A stretch of 64,000 nucleotides of DNA, taken from Cordylochernes scorpioides (lineage: Eukaryota; Arthropoda; Arachnida; Pseudoscorpiones; Chernetidae). Made by a program: the position numbers and the translations under genes. The DNA lies in NCBI GenBank assembly GCA_030710605.1, contig CP092872.1, positions 91,832,127 to 91,896,126 on the forward strand. Reading direction: 5' to 3'. The notes beneath the pieces were generated by a model. It saw only the letters and a list, made by a program, of their open reading frames with translations, did not search any database and was not told where the DNA came from. This document shows, in pieces, positions 10,601 to 19,534 of this stretch (positions are counted from its first letter, which is position 1; each line of letters starts with the position of its first letter).

Positions 10601-11127
10601 TCTACCAATGCCTTGATCAATTTCATGGAACATTCCGGTACAATGGAATCCTTGGCACTCTTTATTTTCAACATTTCAAAATTGATTTCGTCATGATTAT
10701 TCGTCAAATCATATTTTATAGTTTCTTGCTTACAATCTATTTTTGCGTTCATTTTCTTAAGGAAATCTCTCCCAAGAATTAATGTCCGTAAATGCGTTTT
10801 CAATATCACAAAGTTGTGTGATAATGTTTCGTCATCAATTTTTATATTTAAAAATATACTTCCTACCATGTCCAATTTTTTTCCATCGGGTCCTGCACAA
10901 ATTTTTGCGAGTTTACTTATACCATGGCCTGTATCGAGGGCCGTTCTGAGGTCGACCACTGAGAGGTCAGCACCTGTATCAACCAAAGCTTCAAAAGTCC
11001 CTATCTTGTCCACATTAATTTTTAATTTGTATTTAGGGTCCAACTTCTTGATTCCGTTTATGGTCGACTTGCTTTGATTGACAGATTCAGGCGCGACGCT
11101 TAGTTTAAATCTTCCAACACGGAATAT
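7636..11127 (-). CDS. pol: Pol polyprotein (protease, reverse transcriptase, RNase H, integrase)
   Basis: The frame opens at 11127 inside gag and runs to 7636, about 1160 codons without a stop. It is in the -1 frame relative to gag, so it is presumably made as a Gag-Pol fusion. Residues below are counted from the TTG codon at 11043. Aspartic protease: VDTGAD at 21-26. Reverse transcriptase: AIDL with D363, then YLDD at 425-428. RNase H: HTDAS with D574, E613 and D640. Integrase: zinc-binding H769, H776, C806 and C809, then the DDE triad D839, D899 and E935. A GPY-type module follows near KYFGPY. All catalytic residues I can recognise are present. The length is usual for Ty3/gypsy Pol. The last few residues are encoded by the 3' LTR. 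Confidence 0.95.
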   Translation of the reverse strand: MFRVGRFKLSVAPESVNQSKSTINGIKKLDPKYKLKINVDKIGTFEALVDTGADLSVVDLRTALDTGHGISKLAKICAGPDGKKLDMVGSIFLNIKIDDETLSHNFVILKTHLRTLILGRDFLKKMNAKIDCKQETIKYDLTNNHDEINFEMLKIKSAKDSIVPECSMKLIKALVETEDGEYIIEESSKMFQTNGLRLARSLINVINRETHIWITNPYPRPLKIMKNQTLAFGSSPAKINVSREREVEKNEEPRFQINENLSPKEQKELKQVLERYGDLFSSRLGRTNLAKHRIDTEDAKPIKHKPYRVSAKERDIIKEQIDEMLTEGIIRPSSSPWSFPVILVKKRDGKYRFCVDYRKLNNVTVKDVYPIPRIDEVMDTLQGSTHFSAIDLRSGYWQVEVEERDKEKTAFTTAHGLYEFNVMPFGLCNAPATFERNMENMLGNLRWQICLCYLDDVIIYSPDFPTHLKRLEAVFRCFRESNLRLNDKKCRFAFEELEILGYITSKHGIKPAEHNIKAVRNFPRPKKVKEVQSFLGMCSYYRKFIKDFSKIADPLTNLIKKSVSFTWTERQEEAFQTLKTALLSPPILGHFNPNAPTYVHTDASNIGIGATLVQDIGGEEKVISYLSRTLSKAEQNYSTTEKECLAVVWSMSKLRPYLYGRHFKIVTDHHALCWLKNLKDPTGRLARWALKIQEYDFDIIHKSGKKHLDADGLSRGPLPETDWDEDFERLFLNQITDEEDKFIESVKKNLNGSRRSIAQNFKEEDGCLFKKNPNPEGRAWLLVVPENKKREIMKEYHNHMSNGHLGVARTMYRIKSKYFWPSMLKDVSEFVRTCHLCQSRKGSNQLPSGLLQPIPPANFPFERIGIDFVGPLPSTKNRKKWIIVLSDYYTRYAETRAVSEATVKEVSKFLVEDIFLRHGAPQYLISDRGSQFTSNLMKEVMKTCKIKHCFTTSYHPQTNGLTERLNRTLINMLSMYVNTDQKNWDEILPFITHAYNTTIQETTGYSPFFLMFGREPTSLLDDRNISVDIDKDDYDEYIKHHLDKINRTRKLVINNTIKTQERMKKNYDKKHMERSYEPGELVAVWTPIRKIGKCEKLLRKYFGPYRILKKLSNVNYLIEPKDNPGQDPLIVHVSRIKPYFERIDEVNHEDVTTSGEGEVLHHD
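7653..7665 (-). other. Polypurine tract (plus-strand primer site)
   Basis: On the minus strand GGAGAGGGGGAAG lies immediately before the TGTTACA that begins the 3' LTR, the expected place and composition for a polypurine tract. Confidence 0.9.
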
Positions 11128-12248
11128 CTATTCCGGGTAGGAATATTTGTCTGTGTGCTATGACATACATCAGCATAAAGCCGAGGTCCTGATTTCTCTG
11201 ATATTTCATTCATTTGGCATTTTTCTTCGACCTTCTCTTGGGTATCTGCTGGATCCTCTTCTAGGATTCTTATAAACTTGACCCTACAATAACGGGCCAC
11301 GTGCCCTGGCTTGTTACATTTAAAGCAGATTGGTCTTCCATCTTCCGTCCTATTTTTGCTCACTTCTTGGCTTTTATTGTAAGTGTTTCTCTGAAGGTTT
11401 GGTTTCGGCACAAAGTTAGGATTATAAAGGCGTCTAGGGGTAGAGGGCTGGGGAAAGTTGTTTCGATACTGTCTGGGGGTAGGATGGGAGTCGTTCTTGT
11501 AATTATTGGAAACAGGGGCTTGGGGCCTGGAAGTGGTCTGGTAGTTTCGTGCGGCAGTCGGCGGCACGTACCTCGATTGTTGTTGGGGTCTAGAATAGCG
11601 TGGACCGTTATATAGGTTTCTGGATTTCTCCACACGTTCCCGATACTTCTTTTCAAAAGAATCCATTTTCTTGCACACGACAAGAAGGTCATCGGTCGTT
11701 TTAGGAGGGTTCAGGTAGAGCGCGAATGAGTACTCTTTTTTCAGTCCTCCAATAACATGTTCAATTTTTGTTTCTTCTTCCATTGCGGGGTCAACCTTGT
11801 TGCACAACACTAGAATGTCTTCCGCGAACCTGATTGCTGGTTCATTCCAGTGTTGCATTCTGTTGAGCTTCATTCTAAGTTCTTCTTTATTCGCGTCCAA
11901 AGAAAAATCCTGAATGAGGCGGATTTTAATATTTTCCCAGCTCGTGAAACTAGCTTTGTGTAAATTCAACCAGGTTTTAGCGCTTCCCGTCATGTTCATG
12001 GCGGCATAACGAGAGATAATGTAGTCTGCCCAATGGTACAAGAAGCCAATTTCTTCAAGAGATTCAATCCATGGGCGAGGGTCTTCCGTTCCATCATACT
12101 TGGGGATGTCGATGTTGGGATTCAGGACAACTGGGTCGGAACTAGCATCTCTACCAATTGTTACACCAGGTTGCGGCTTGGCAGACCCTTCAGCCTGGAT
12201 TCTCTCCTGTGCTGGGTCTTGCATCTTACCAGAGCGTGTTTCAACCAT
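11100..12248 (-). CDS. gag: Gag polyprotein (capsid and CCHC nucleocapsid)
   Basis: A 382-residue frame from a true ATG. Residues 1-30 are encoded inside the 5' LTR. Residues about 45-205 carry the charged, tryptophan-containing pattern of Ty3-type capsid (for example WIESLEE, TWLNLH, IRLIQDFS). A basic, Pro/Asn/Tyr-rich linker spans about 210-300. One CCHC zinc knuckle follows at C308, C311, H316 and C321. The stop TAA at 11100-11102 directly follows the slippery heptamer. The start is unusual: no other ATG lies between the LTR and the capsid region that would keep the frame at full length, and a related peptide opens in the solo LTR at 394. Role: particle assembly and RNA packaging. Confidence 0.9.
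   Translation of the reverse strand: MVETRSGKMQDPAQERIQAEGSAKPQPGVTIGRDASSDPVVLNPNIDIPKYDGTEDPRPWIESLEEIGFLYHWADYIISRYAAMNMTGSAKTWLNLHKASFTSWENIKIRLIQDFSLDANKEELRMKLNRMQHWNEPAIRFAEDILVLCNKVDPAMEEETKIEHVIGGLKKEYSFALYLNPPKTTDDLLVVCKKMDSFEKKYRERVEKSRNLYNGPRYSRPQQQSRYVPPTAARNYQTTSRPQAPVSNNYKNDSHPTPRQYRNNFPQPSTPRRLYNPNFVPKPNLQRNTYNKSQEVSKNRTEDGRPICFKCNKPGHVARYCRVKFIRILEEDPADTQEKVEEKCQMNEISEKSGPRLYADVCHSTQTNIPTRNRYSVLEDLN
11103..11109 (-). promoter_or_regulatory. Candidate -1 ribosomal frameshift site U UUA AAC
   Basis: In the gag frame the last codons read GAU UUA AAC UAA. The heptamer U UUA AAC is a canonical X XXY YYZ slippery site in the correct phase, directly before the gag stop. Slipping back one base enters the pol frame, which is open from 11127. 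A downstream pseudoknot was not evaluated. Confidence 0.8.
12137..12156 (-). other. Candidate primer-binding site (tRNA-Ala-like) inside gag
   Basis: Two bases after the LTR end the minus strand reads TGGTAGAGATGCTAG. The 3' end of eukaryotic tRNA-Ala (CATCTCCACCA) predicts TGGTGGAGATG, so there is one mismatch in the first 12 positions. The mini-LTR element at 53.25 kb has the exact form. This site lies within the gag coding sequence. Confidence 0.55.
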
Positions 12249-12498
12249 CCTACAAATTTATAAAAGGGAATAACGAGATAAGTCTTCTTTTAGTAGCCAC
12301 CAGAATCCTCTATTTATTTTCTCACATCAAAGAGAGCAGTGAAGTCACAGTGTACCTAAATACAAATGATGATAAATTAATAATCTGTTTTAAATAAATA
12401 TCATAGAATATTTTATATAAAAATAAATAAATATATAATTTAAATTTCAAATATATTAAAACTAATATAAGAAATACGCCATTAATCATGATGTAACA
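12159..12498 (-). repeat. 5' LTR of the Ty3/gypsy element
   Basis: Nearly identical to 7313-7652, with TGTTACA/TGTAACA ends. It contains the gag ATG at 12248, about 250 bases into the LTR, so transcription must start upstream of that point in the LTR for the N-terminus to be translated. Confidence 0.95.
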
Positions 12499-12502
12499 AT
12501 AT

Positions 12503-13000
12503 GAACTATTATATATTTTTCATTGAAAATAACCGTTTCTTTTTACAATCCCATATTAAAATTTGAATTTATTGTCAAAATATAGGACAATAAACAGAAT
12601 TCACTTCTCTGCTAAATACCATCAGGTATTTTAATATCATTTATAAAAACAAAGCCATCTATTGATATAAAATCCCGCTGGCGATTCTCCACCAAACTCT
12701 GAAGCGGTGGCAGAGGTGCCATATTCATTGTGCATTGTATGATGCATATATATGTGATATCTTGGGAACTCTGGGACCAGTGTTACCTGATGCTAGACGA
12801 ACCTCGATGTCACCTCTACCGTGCAATCGTGGTGGAAGGCGACACAGTTGGGCCAAAGGTGAAATAAACAAACAGAGTTTCCACCAAGAAGCGTCTGAAC
12901 GTCAAGAAGGAATTGGACGAGGAGATTTCTGGCAGGAAAGGATTTACCTCTATAGGAGCGGCCTACGCGGACTGGAGGACTGAAGGACTGAAACAAAGAC
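12503..13000. other. Unassigned flank with a moderately GC-rich segment
   Basis: From 12503 to 12720 the DNA is AT-rich. From about 12770 it becomes GC-richer and leads into a minus-strand core-promoter-like pair at 13006-13032. No exon could be recognised. Confidence 0.4.
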
Positions 13001-13005
13001 TGTCT

Positions 13006-13032
13006 AACTGAGGATTGGGGCCTCCTTTTATA
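13006..13032 (-). promoter_or_regulatory. Candidate minus-strand TATA plus initiator
   Basis: On the minus strand TATAAAAGG (13032-13024) is followed by TCAGTT (13011-13006), an arthropod-type initiator. The A of the initiator is about 24 bases from the first T, slightly short of the usual 30. A TTTACGTCAG element lies upstream. It may belong to an unrecognised LTR rather than a host gene. Confidence 0.35.
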
Positions 13033-13059
13033 GCTTCCCTGGGTCCAGGCAGGTCACTG

Positions 13060-14010
13060 CCCTTTTCTGACGTAAACAGGGGGGGAAAGTTACATCATCC
13101 AGGAGGGCCATGACCTCGTAAAACTTGGACTGGGCTCCATAGGCCTACTTTCTTATTCTCACTTAGGCCTGATTAGTTTTAGCCTTAATTTTCTCCTGTT
13201 ATTCTCCATTCCTTCTATCTGTACAGTTGCTATACTTTATTAGAGTCTTAAGCGGTACAGATTGATGTTATTTGATGCTTTCTATTTGCAGTAAATAACA
13301 AGTTATATACAGTCATGTGGTGAAATATGTAGTAGTAGATATCTGGATTATTTACAACAATTCCATAGTCTTGATTCATCACATATATATAGATAATTAT
13401 CTTTTTTAAAATAATACAGACTGTGCACTTTTGCATGTATTGACAAGATGGCAATAAAATTATGATAATTGTCTAAAAAGTGTCTATTGATATAAAAAAG
13501 AATCAATTTATATCATCACAAATCAGTTTATAAAAACTGGGGTTAAAAATACCTTTTACAAACTTATTTTTATAAATATTTATTAATGAAATTATATCTT
13601 ATAAATTTAGCTGACTTGTTAGATTTAAGATAAAAACTGTTTGAAACTTTGTGTGTCAGCGATTTGCTATAAAGCTTTCCAATAATATGGCTCCTCGATA
13701 TAGCTAATGGATATTCCTCGATGGTCATTTAGCCTGGTAATGATTTAAGGTTGTCCCTTAATGGGGCCTTCCCTGCACATTTATTATAAAAATCCGTCCT
13801 TTAAACTTAGAATGGTCCCGTTGTCACCTATAAAATATTTAATGGATTTTTTAAGGTTTGGGAATTTTTATTATTTATCTAATATATGTATTTTATGTAA
13901 TAAACATTCCATATACAAATATATCTCGATATATTCTCATTGATGGAAAAAGAATGCTCACGTAAGCGATGAGGATTTATATATATTAGGTGAATGTAAA
14001 ACTAGTTTTG
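13060..14010. other. AT-rich stretch without recognised genes
   Basis: After the GC-richer promoter-like segment, the DNA returns to AT-rich sequence. Only short ORFs without recognisable motifs are present. Confidence 0.5.
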
Positions 14011-14019
14011 TCTATACTA

Positions 14020-14135
14020 AATTGTAATGCCTTGACAGAAGCTGGCGTTCAGCCAACCGAAATATTGGCAAATAAATCTTTTATTCAATCCAATATAGGA
14101 CTTTCTATTATTTAATGATTTAAATAATGATTGCT
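14020..14135. mobile_element. Family C MITE, half copy (GTTGGCGTTCAGCCAAC family)
   Basis: It contains GGCGTTCAGCCAACCGAAAT, then AAATAAATCTTTTATTCAAT, CCAATATAGGA and the outer GATTGCTCTATTTTC end. Complete copies are palindromes: 48018-48450, 57096-57300 and 60912-61130. Other partial copies lie at 15450-15580, 29815-30410 (interrupted), 39985-40055, 40880-41035 and 41285-41400. Confidence 0.65.
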
Positions 14136-14399
14136 CTATTTTCTGAACAAATATATATATATATATATACCACCCCCTTTTATTTGTATAATCACAACAC
14201 AACATATATATATATATATATAAATGAATGTTTGTATGTTTGTCTGTTTGTTGGTTTGTTGGTTTGTATGACCTGTATACAAATTCGCAGTAGTTCACTA
14301 ATTCAAACCAAAATTTCCATACATAGGTAAAAAAATAACGGGGATGACGATAGGCTATTTTAAAAAATATATATAAATCAATTATTAAAACTATATATT

Positions 14400-14709
14400 C
14401 AAATTATTCTACTTAGCTCACGAGCAGCGCCCTCTAGAACGCGGGCGATCTGCCGGCAGCCAACGGGCGCGCGCCGCCGGCAGGTCGCTTTAGCGTTCTA
14501 GACGAGAAGCTTTTTCTTAATTACAATGCAAGTCCTTAACTATATTTACAGGTTTTTTAATTTATAACTATTTCACATATTTACATAATTCGCCGTTTAA
14601 AATAACCGCTCTTGCTATATTTGCTATGTTTTATTTTGCTATGTTTAATGTGTTTGAATAATACATTTAATCGTGTAAACCCGGGCGTTGCCCGGGTCAT
14701 TCGTCTAGT
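14400..14709 (-). mobile_element. Family G element, minus orientation
   Basis: The plus strand ends CCCGGGCGTTGCCCGGG then TCATTCGTCTAGT, the inverse of the ACTAG start seen at 31421. The opposite end has a GC-rich inverted stretch around GCCGGCAGCCAACGGGCGCG that matches, inverted, GCGCGCCCATTGGCTGCCGGC near 19491. Confidence 0.5.
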
Positions 14710-15085
14710 ATATGATAATTTAAAACCCCAGTCATTCTACCATGTCCCTGCCTATGTCCAACCACCTTGTACCCTGTACCAACTTACTGTATGACATGAT
14801 GTACTGCTAAGAACCAAATAGAATACGGACTGTATGTCAGACAGACAGAAAAAAACAAGGAGATAATACGATTATAGATATTAATAAACGATTGCAGTTA
14901 GGCCTAGAGTTAAGAGGAAAGATTTCTATCTCGCATCATTAGCGCTAGGTCAACGACACTTTTATTCCAGAGAACTCCAAGACAAAGGACCTCGGAGTTG
15001 AATTCGCTGAAAACAACTTTATTTAGGTCAATGCTCCATCCTCACATTTTCTGCTATAACTATCAAAGATGGCTTCCCAGTCGTT
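14710..15085. other. Unassigned stretch
   Basis: Mostly AT-rich with a CAGACAGACAGA run near 14840 and a plus-strand AACTTTATTT at about 15016. It precedes a CCAAT/E-box cluster and may be part of an unrecognised LTR. Confidence 0.35.
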
Positions 15086-15087
15086 TG

Positions 15088-15310
15088 GACCAATCAAGGC
15101 GATTCTTCATCTTCCATGATGTAATGAATGACCAATCAGAATCTCAATAGAGGTCACGTGACACAACCCGACTGGGGAAGCCTCAGTAGCGTCTCCGAGT
15201 CTCATCCGTACTAGACGTGTCTTCTGATCCAGCGTAAATCGCGGGGCGTAAACTCACTCTCCTCCATGCTCTCTGTCTGTCAGCTTCGGTTCCCTTGACC
15301 AACCAATCCT
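15088..15310. promoter_or_regulatory. Cluster of CCAAT boxes and an E-box
   Basis: Three CCAAT motifs (15090, 15132, 15303) and one palindromic TCACGTGA (15154-15161) lie in a locally GC-richer segment. This composition suggests a promoter or LTR U3, but no transcript start or coding sequence could be tied to it. Confidence 0.3.
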
Positions 15311-15449
15311 GTGTCCTCACTCCTGCCATCACGACTGCAAAATTCACCAATTCAATCCCAATTTCCAGTTGTCAGCACCTTCGCTGTCACAACTACCACA
15401 GAGAAAATGGAGAATCAGCAAGATTCTCCACATATATATACATATTAGA

Positions 15450-15580
15450 TAATAAAAAGCATATATTATATTGAATAAAAAATTTATTTGCCAATATTTT
15501 TATTTTGATTCAATCCAATATATGCCTTTTTAATTATCTAATGTTTTGTGTATATAGATTGTTCTATTTTTCTCAAAACG
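15450..15580. mobile_element. Family C MITE, diverged copy
   Basis: GCATATATTATATTGAATAA, then TTGCCAATATTTTTATTTTGA and AATATATGCCTTTTTAATTA form a short palindrome with family C ends. The GTTCAGCC centre is missing. Confidence 0.5.
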
Positions 15581-15817
15581 ATATATTATAGAAATTGTGC
15601 ATTGTTAATATATAAACACAATTTAATAAGGCGTTAATGTTATTTCTAGAGAGAGAGAGATATATATGCAAATAATTTATATTTAAAAGAAAGAAGCATT
15701 CTCTCTTATTTTGTTTTATATGAAATTAAAAATTATGAAGAGCAAGTAGAAAAGAAACAGAATGTGAGTAGAATTTGTTATTAAATTAAATTTAATTGCC
15801 ATCTATCGTTAAAATTT

Positions 15818-16085
15818 TACACAAATAAATTTACTGGCAATGCGTTTCTTTTAAATATCATCAAATATTATCTCTACAGACCTTACTGCAATGATATGAG
15901 TTATTGAATGAGAGGGCTTGGCTCATCAGTAGTGAACCAGCGAAACCGCTGAGAGGGTTCACTACTGATGAGCCAAGCCCTCTAATTCAATAACTCATAT
16001 CATTGCAGTAAGGTATGTAGAGATAATATTTGATGATATTTAAAAGAAACCCATTGCCAGTAAATTTATTTGTGTAAAAAAAAGT
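15818..16085. mobile_element. Family B MITE, near-perfect palindrome
   Basis: The two arms, each about 130 bp, mirror each other from TTTACACAAATAAATTTACT to its complement near 16075. The loop is around AGCGAAACCGCT at 15950. Each arm contains ATTATCTCTACAGACC or its complement and GGGCTTGGCTCATCAGTAG. The arms differ at only a few positions, so this copy is young or corrected by conversion. Confidence 0.8.
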
Positions 16086-16230
16086 AGAATTTGTATTTTT
16101 ATTTAGCACAAATATAGGTAAATAAATATTCAGAATGTGTGTTTTATCAGAACAAGATATAACAACAGAACCAAGCTTATGTATCGGCTTTTGGGGCGTC
16201 ATGCACTTGTTAAGAAAATGAAGAAAAACC

Positions 16231-17794
16231 GCTGTCTAAATGTGTAGACCTGTGGTGTACTTACAGTACAGGCAGTCGTAACCCGCTGTCTACACGTGTA
16301 GACCTGTGGTGTACTTACAGTACAGGCTGTCTTAACCCGCTGTCTACACGTGTAGACCTGTGGTGTACTTACAGTACAGGCTGTCGTAACCCGCTGTCTA
16401 CACGTGTAGACCTGTGGTGTACTTACAGTACAGGCTGTCGTAACCCGCTGTCTACACGTGTAGACCTGTGGTGTACTTACAGTACAGGCTGTCGTAACCC
16501 GCTGTCTACACGTGTAGACCTGTGGTGTACTTACATTACAGGCTGTCGTAACCCGCTGTCTACACGTGTAGACCTGTGGTGTACTTACAGTACAGGCTGT
16601 CGTAACCCGCTGTCTACACGTGTAGACCTGTGGTGTACTTACAGTACAGGCTGTCGTAACCCGCTGTCTACACGTGTAGACCTGTGGTGTACTTACAGTA
16701 CAGGCTGTCGTAACCCGCTGTCTACACGTGTAGACCTGTGGTGTACTTGCAGTACAGGCTGTCGTAACCCGCTGTCTACACGTGTAGACCTGTGGTGTAC
16801 CTGCAGTACAGGCTGTCGTAACCCGCTGTCTACACGTGTAGACCTGTGGTGTACTTACAGTACAGGCTGTCGTAACCCGCTGTCTACACGTGTAGACCTG
16901 TGGTGTACCTGCAGTACAGGCTGTCGTAACCCGCTGTCTACACGTGTAGACCTGTGGTGTACCTACAGTACAGGCTGTCGTAACCCGCTGTCTACACGTG
17001 TAGACCTGTGGTGTACCTACAGTACAGGCTGTCGTAACCCGCTGTCTACACGTGTAGACCTGTGGTGTACCTACAGTACAGGCTGTCGTAACCCGCTGTC
17101 TACAAGTGTAGACCTGTGGTGTACCTACAGTACAGGCTGTCGTAACCCGCTGTCTACAAGTGTAGACCTGTGGTGTACATACAGTACAGGCTGTCGTAAC
17201 CCGCTGTCTACATGTGTAGACCTGTGGTGTACTTACAGTACAGGCTGTCGTAACCCGCTGTCTACACGTGTAGACCTGTGGTGTACTTACAGTACAGGCT
17301 GTCGTAACCCGCTGTCTACACGTGTAGACCTGTGGTGTACTTACATTACAGGCTGTCGTAACCCGCTGTCTACACGTGTAGACCTGTGGTGTACTTACAG
17401 TACAGGCTGTCGTAACCCGCTGTCTACACGTGTAGACCTGTGGTGTACTTACAGTACAGGCTGTCGTAACCCGCTGTCTACACGTGTAGACCTGTGGTGT
17501 ACTTACAGTACAGGCTGTCGTAACCCGCTGTCTACACGTGTAGACCTGTGGTGTACTTACAGTACAGGCTGTCGTAACCCGCTGTCTACACGTGTAGACC
17601 TGTGGTGTACTTACAGTACAGGCTGTCGTAACCCGCTGTCTACACGTGTAGACCTGTGGTGTACTTACAGTACAGGCTGTCGTAACCCGCTGTCTACACG
17701 TGTAGACCTGTGGTGTACTTACAGTACAGGCTGTCGTAACCCGCTGTCTACACGTGTAGACCTGTGGTGTACTTACAGTTCAGGCTGTCGTAAC
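16231..17794 (+). repeat. 54-bp satellite, about 29 units, inside a SINE
   Basis: The unit repeats every 54 bp (for example 16285 to 16339). Each unit contains GTCTACACGTGTAGAC, a 16-bp perfect palindrome centred on the E-box CACGTG, then TGTGGTGTACTTACAGTACA and GGCTGTCGTAACC. Units differ by few substitutions. The same order is seen once in the SINEs at 18609-18657 and 54981-55025. Past the array (17795-17830) the sequence continues with a match to the SINE 3' part. Confidence 0.9.
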
Positions 17795-17829
17795 TGTCTA
17801 TTCTCTATGGTTATCATTGCGCTCCTGAA

Positions 17830-18396
17830 TTCATTTTCTCTATATTACTGTATATATAAAACAAAAAAAAAACTTAATCAAATTTTATTTGAATACTAAA
17901 AACCTATTTCATAAAATAAAATATATTAAGGCAAATATACGTGCAACTCAATTTTTTCTCTCAATTTATTTTTATCAATTGTTGAATGAATCCTTCAATA
18001 AAAAGGTTTTGTTTTAATGAAAATTTTCAATTCTAATTAGAAAAGTAAGCATATAACCTATTGTAAAAATAATAATTTAATCATTGAATTTTTTTCCAAA
18101 AAATTATCTTTTTCTATTTATTCAATAGTTAATTTGCCTCGAGGGTTCCAATCCGTGTACAGTGAGTCGGAAAATTCAAATAATTATCGCTTTAATTATT
18201 TTTATTTCAGAAATAATTTATTAATCACAGGAATTTATTCAAATTTCTAAAAAAATTAACTCTTGTGATTTCTTATACCTCTAGAGTATATCTGTACAGT
18301 AGCGTACCTCTCACATTCTAATAAAGGTAATATTTTACATATTAGTTTCATATGAATTATTTCACCATCATTTTAATTGATTAGCAACTCTATAGT
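17830..18396. other. AT-rich stretch without recognised genes
   Basis: No convincing reading frame or repeat match between the 54-bp array and the complete SINE. Confidence 0.5.
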
Positions 18397-18408
18397 AAGA
18401 AGACACCT

Positions 18409-18715
18409 AGGGGTCGGTGGCAGGATGATCTAAACCATTGGTTTTCGACAGCTACGACCCGGGTTCGATTCCCGCATTGGGCACTTTTTTCTGATTAAAA
18501 TAAAATGCTCCAATGGCCCCCGATTATTGCAAAATTCCAACCCCCACCAGCGAGTAAAAGTAATCAAACGGGGCTCTGGAATATTTATAAGTGCAAATTC
18601 GAACTGCTTTTCACATGTGTAGATATGTGGTGCACTTACAGTAAAAGCATTCGCCTACTTCTACCCATCATGATAATTATGGCCTGTACCACGTGTACTA
18701 GGGATAAGCAAAAAA
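18409..18715 (+). mobile_element. Complete SINE with tRNA-like head and 12-bp target duplication
   Basis: The direct repeat AAGAAGACACCT flanks the element at 18397-18408 and 18716-18727. The head contains a B-box GGTTCGATTCC at 18462-18472 and a weaker A-box region near 18419. The body includes TGCTCCAATGG and the ATGTGTAGATATGTGGTGCA segment from which the 54-bp satellite appears to derive. A short A-run ends it. Other copies: 54790-55062 (nearly full), 21545-21665 and 22275-22400 (heads and proximal body). Confidence 0.85.
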
Positions 18716-18727
18716 AAGAAGACACCT

Positions 18728-19430
18728 CTCTCTAAAGGACACTTTGTCTCTATAACTAGGTGTTATTATTTACAGAGAGGTTCTACTATATATAAAAATA
18801 AAAATCATAATAAATACAGTTTTTATTATTTTCTTGTCGTTTTCATCATATGTAGATCCAAAATTACGCGTTGTTTCTATTCTTATATTTAATAAAACGT
18901 CATTTATCTTCAACTGTTAGCCTTATCTTTAAAAATATAAATTTATAAAAAAAAAAACAATTCATAAAATTCAGAAATATATATCGAATTGACTTCAAAT
19001 CTCTACAATTCCAAACACCTCGAAAAATATTTTCAAAAAGAAATTTTCCAGACTAGAATCCATATTTCTTCATTTCTTAACAATTTATTTAAGATTTTTC
19101 CTAAATATTTATTTATTTATTCCTAAAGTTTACGGTAAGTTTTTCCTTCTCTTGCCATTTGATTTTTGAGAGTAAAAAAATATATAAATTTTCCATTTGG
19201 ACAATGGCCAACATAAAGGATATAGATCAGATTCATTTTTGTATTTATAATTTATTTTGGTAACGATTTATTTGGAAGAGTAAAACATATGAAAATCCTT
19301 AAAATATGTTTATTATAAAAATTTCTGCTCCGCGCTTATGGAATTGAAGACTTGAGGCGATGGCGTCGACCTTTCATATTAAATCTTACTTTTCCTTATC
19401 TACTTATATAATTGCCTTATTCTGTCTGTC
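18728..19430. other. AT-rich stretch without recognised genes
   Basis: Only simple AT-rich sequence is visible. Four short tandem copies of ACTGTCTGAAGTTC follow at 19425-19482. Confidence 0.5.
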
Positions 19431-19534
19431 TGAAGTTCACTGTCTGAAGTTCACTGTCTGAAGCTCACTGTCTGAAGTTCACGGATAGAATGCGCGCCCA
19501 TTGGCTGCCGGCGAACACGTGGCCTCCCTGCCCC

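Larger units (their letters stand above)
7309..12502 (-). mobile_element. Complete Ty3/gypsy LTR retrotransposon with ATAT target duplication
   Basis: Two LTRs of 340 bp (7313-7652 and 12159-12498) bracket gag and pol on the minus strand. I count one difference between the LTRs (plus T/A near 7445 versus 12291), so the insertion is recent. The 4-bp flanks are ATAT on both sides. Reading frames are uninterrupted, with a -1 overlap between gag and pol and a polypurine tract before the 3' LTR. No env-like frame is present. The protease, reverse transcriptase, RNase H, integrase order is that of Metaviridae. Gag begins inside the 5' LTR and Pol ends inside the 3' LTR, so the element is very compact. 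It looks potentially autonomous, which is an inference. Confidence 0.95.

Noticed and set aside
12781..13096. Solo LTR on the minus strand around the TATAAAAGG promoter-like site
   Set aside because: The proposed ends TGTAAC and GTAACA are not inverted repeats and the flanks show no duplication.
15905..15985. CTGATGAG near a GCGAAAC block in family B MITEs as a possible permuted hammerhead
   Set aside because: Between GAAAC and CTGATGA there are too few bases to form both a closed helix I and a helix III with a correct cleavage triplet.
16231..17794. CRISPR array
   Set aside because: Units are contiguous 54-bp repeats without variable spacers, in a eukaryotic context.
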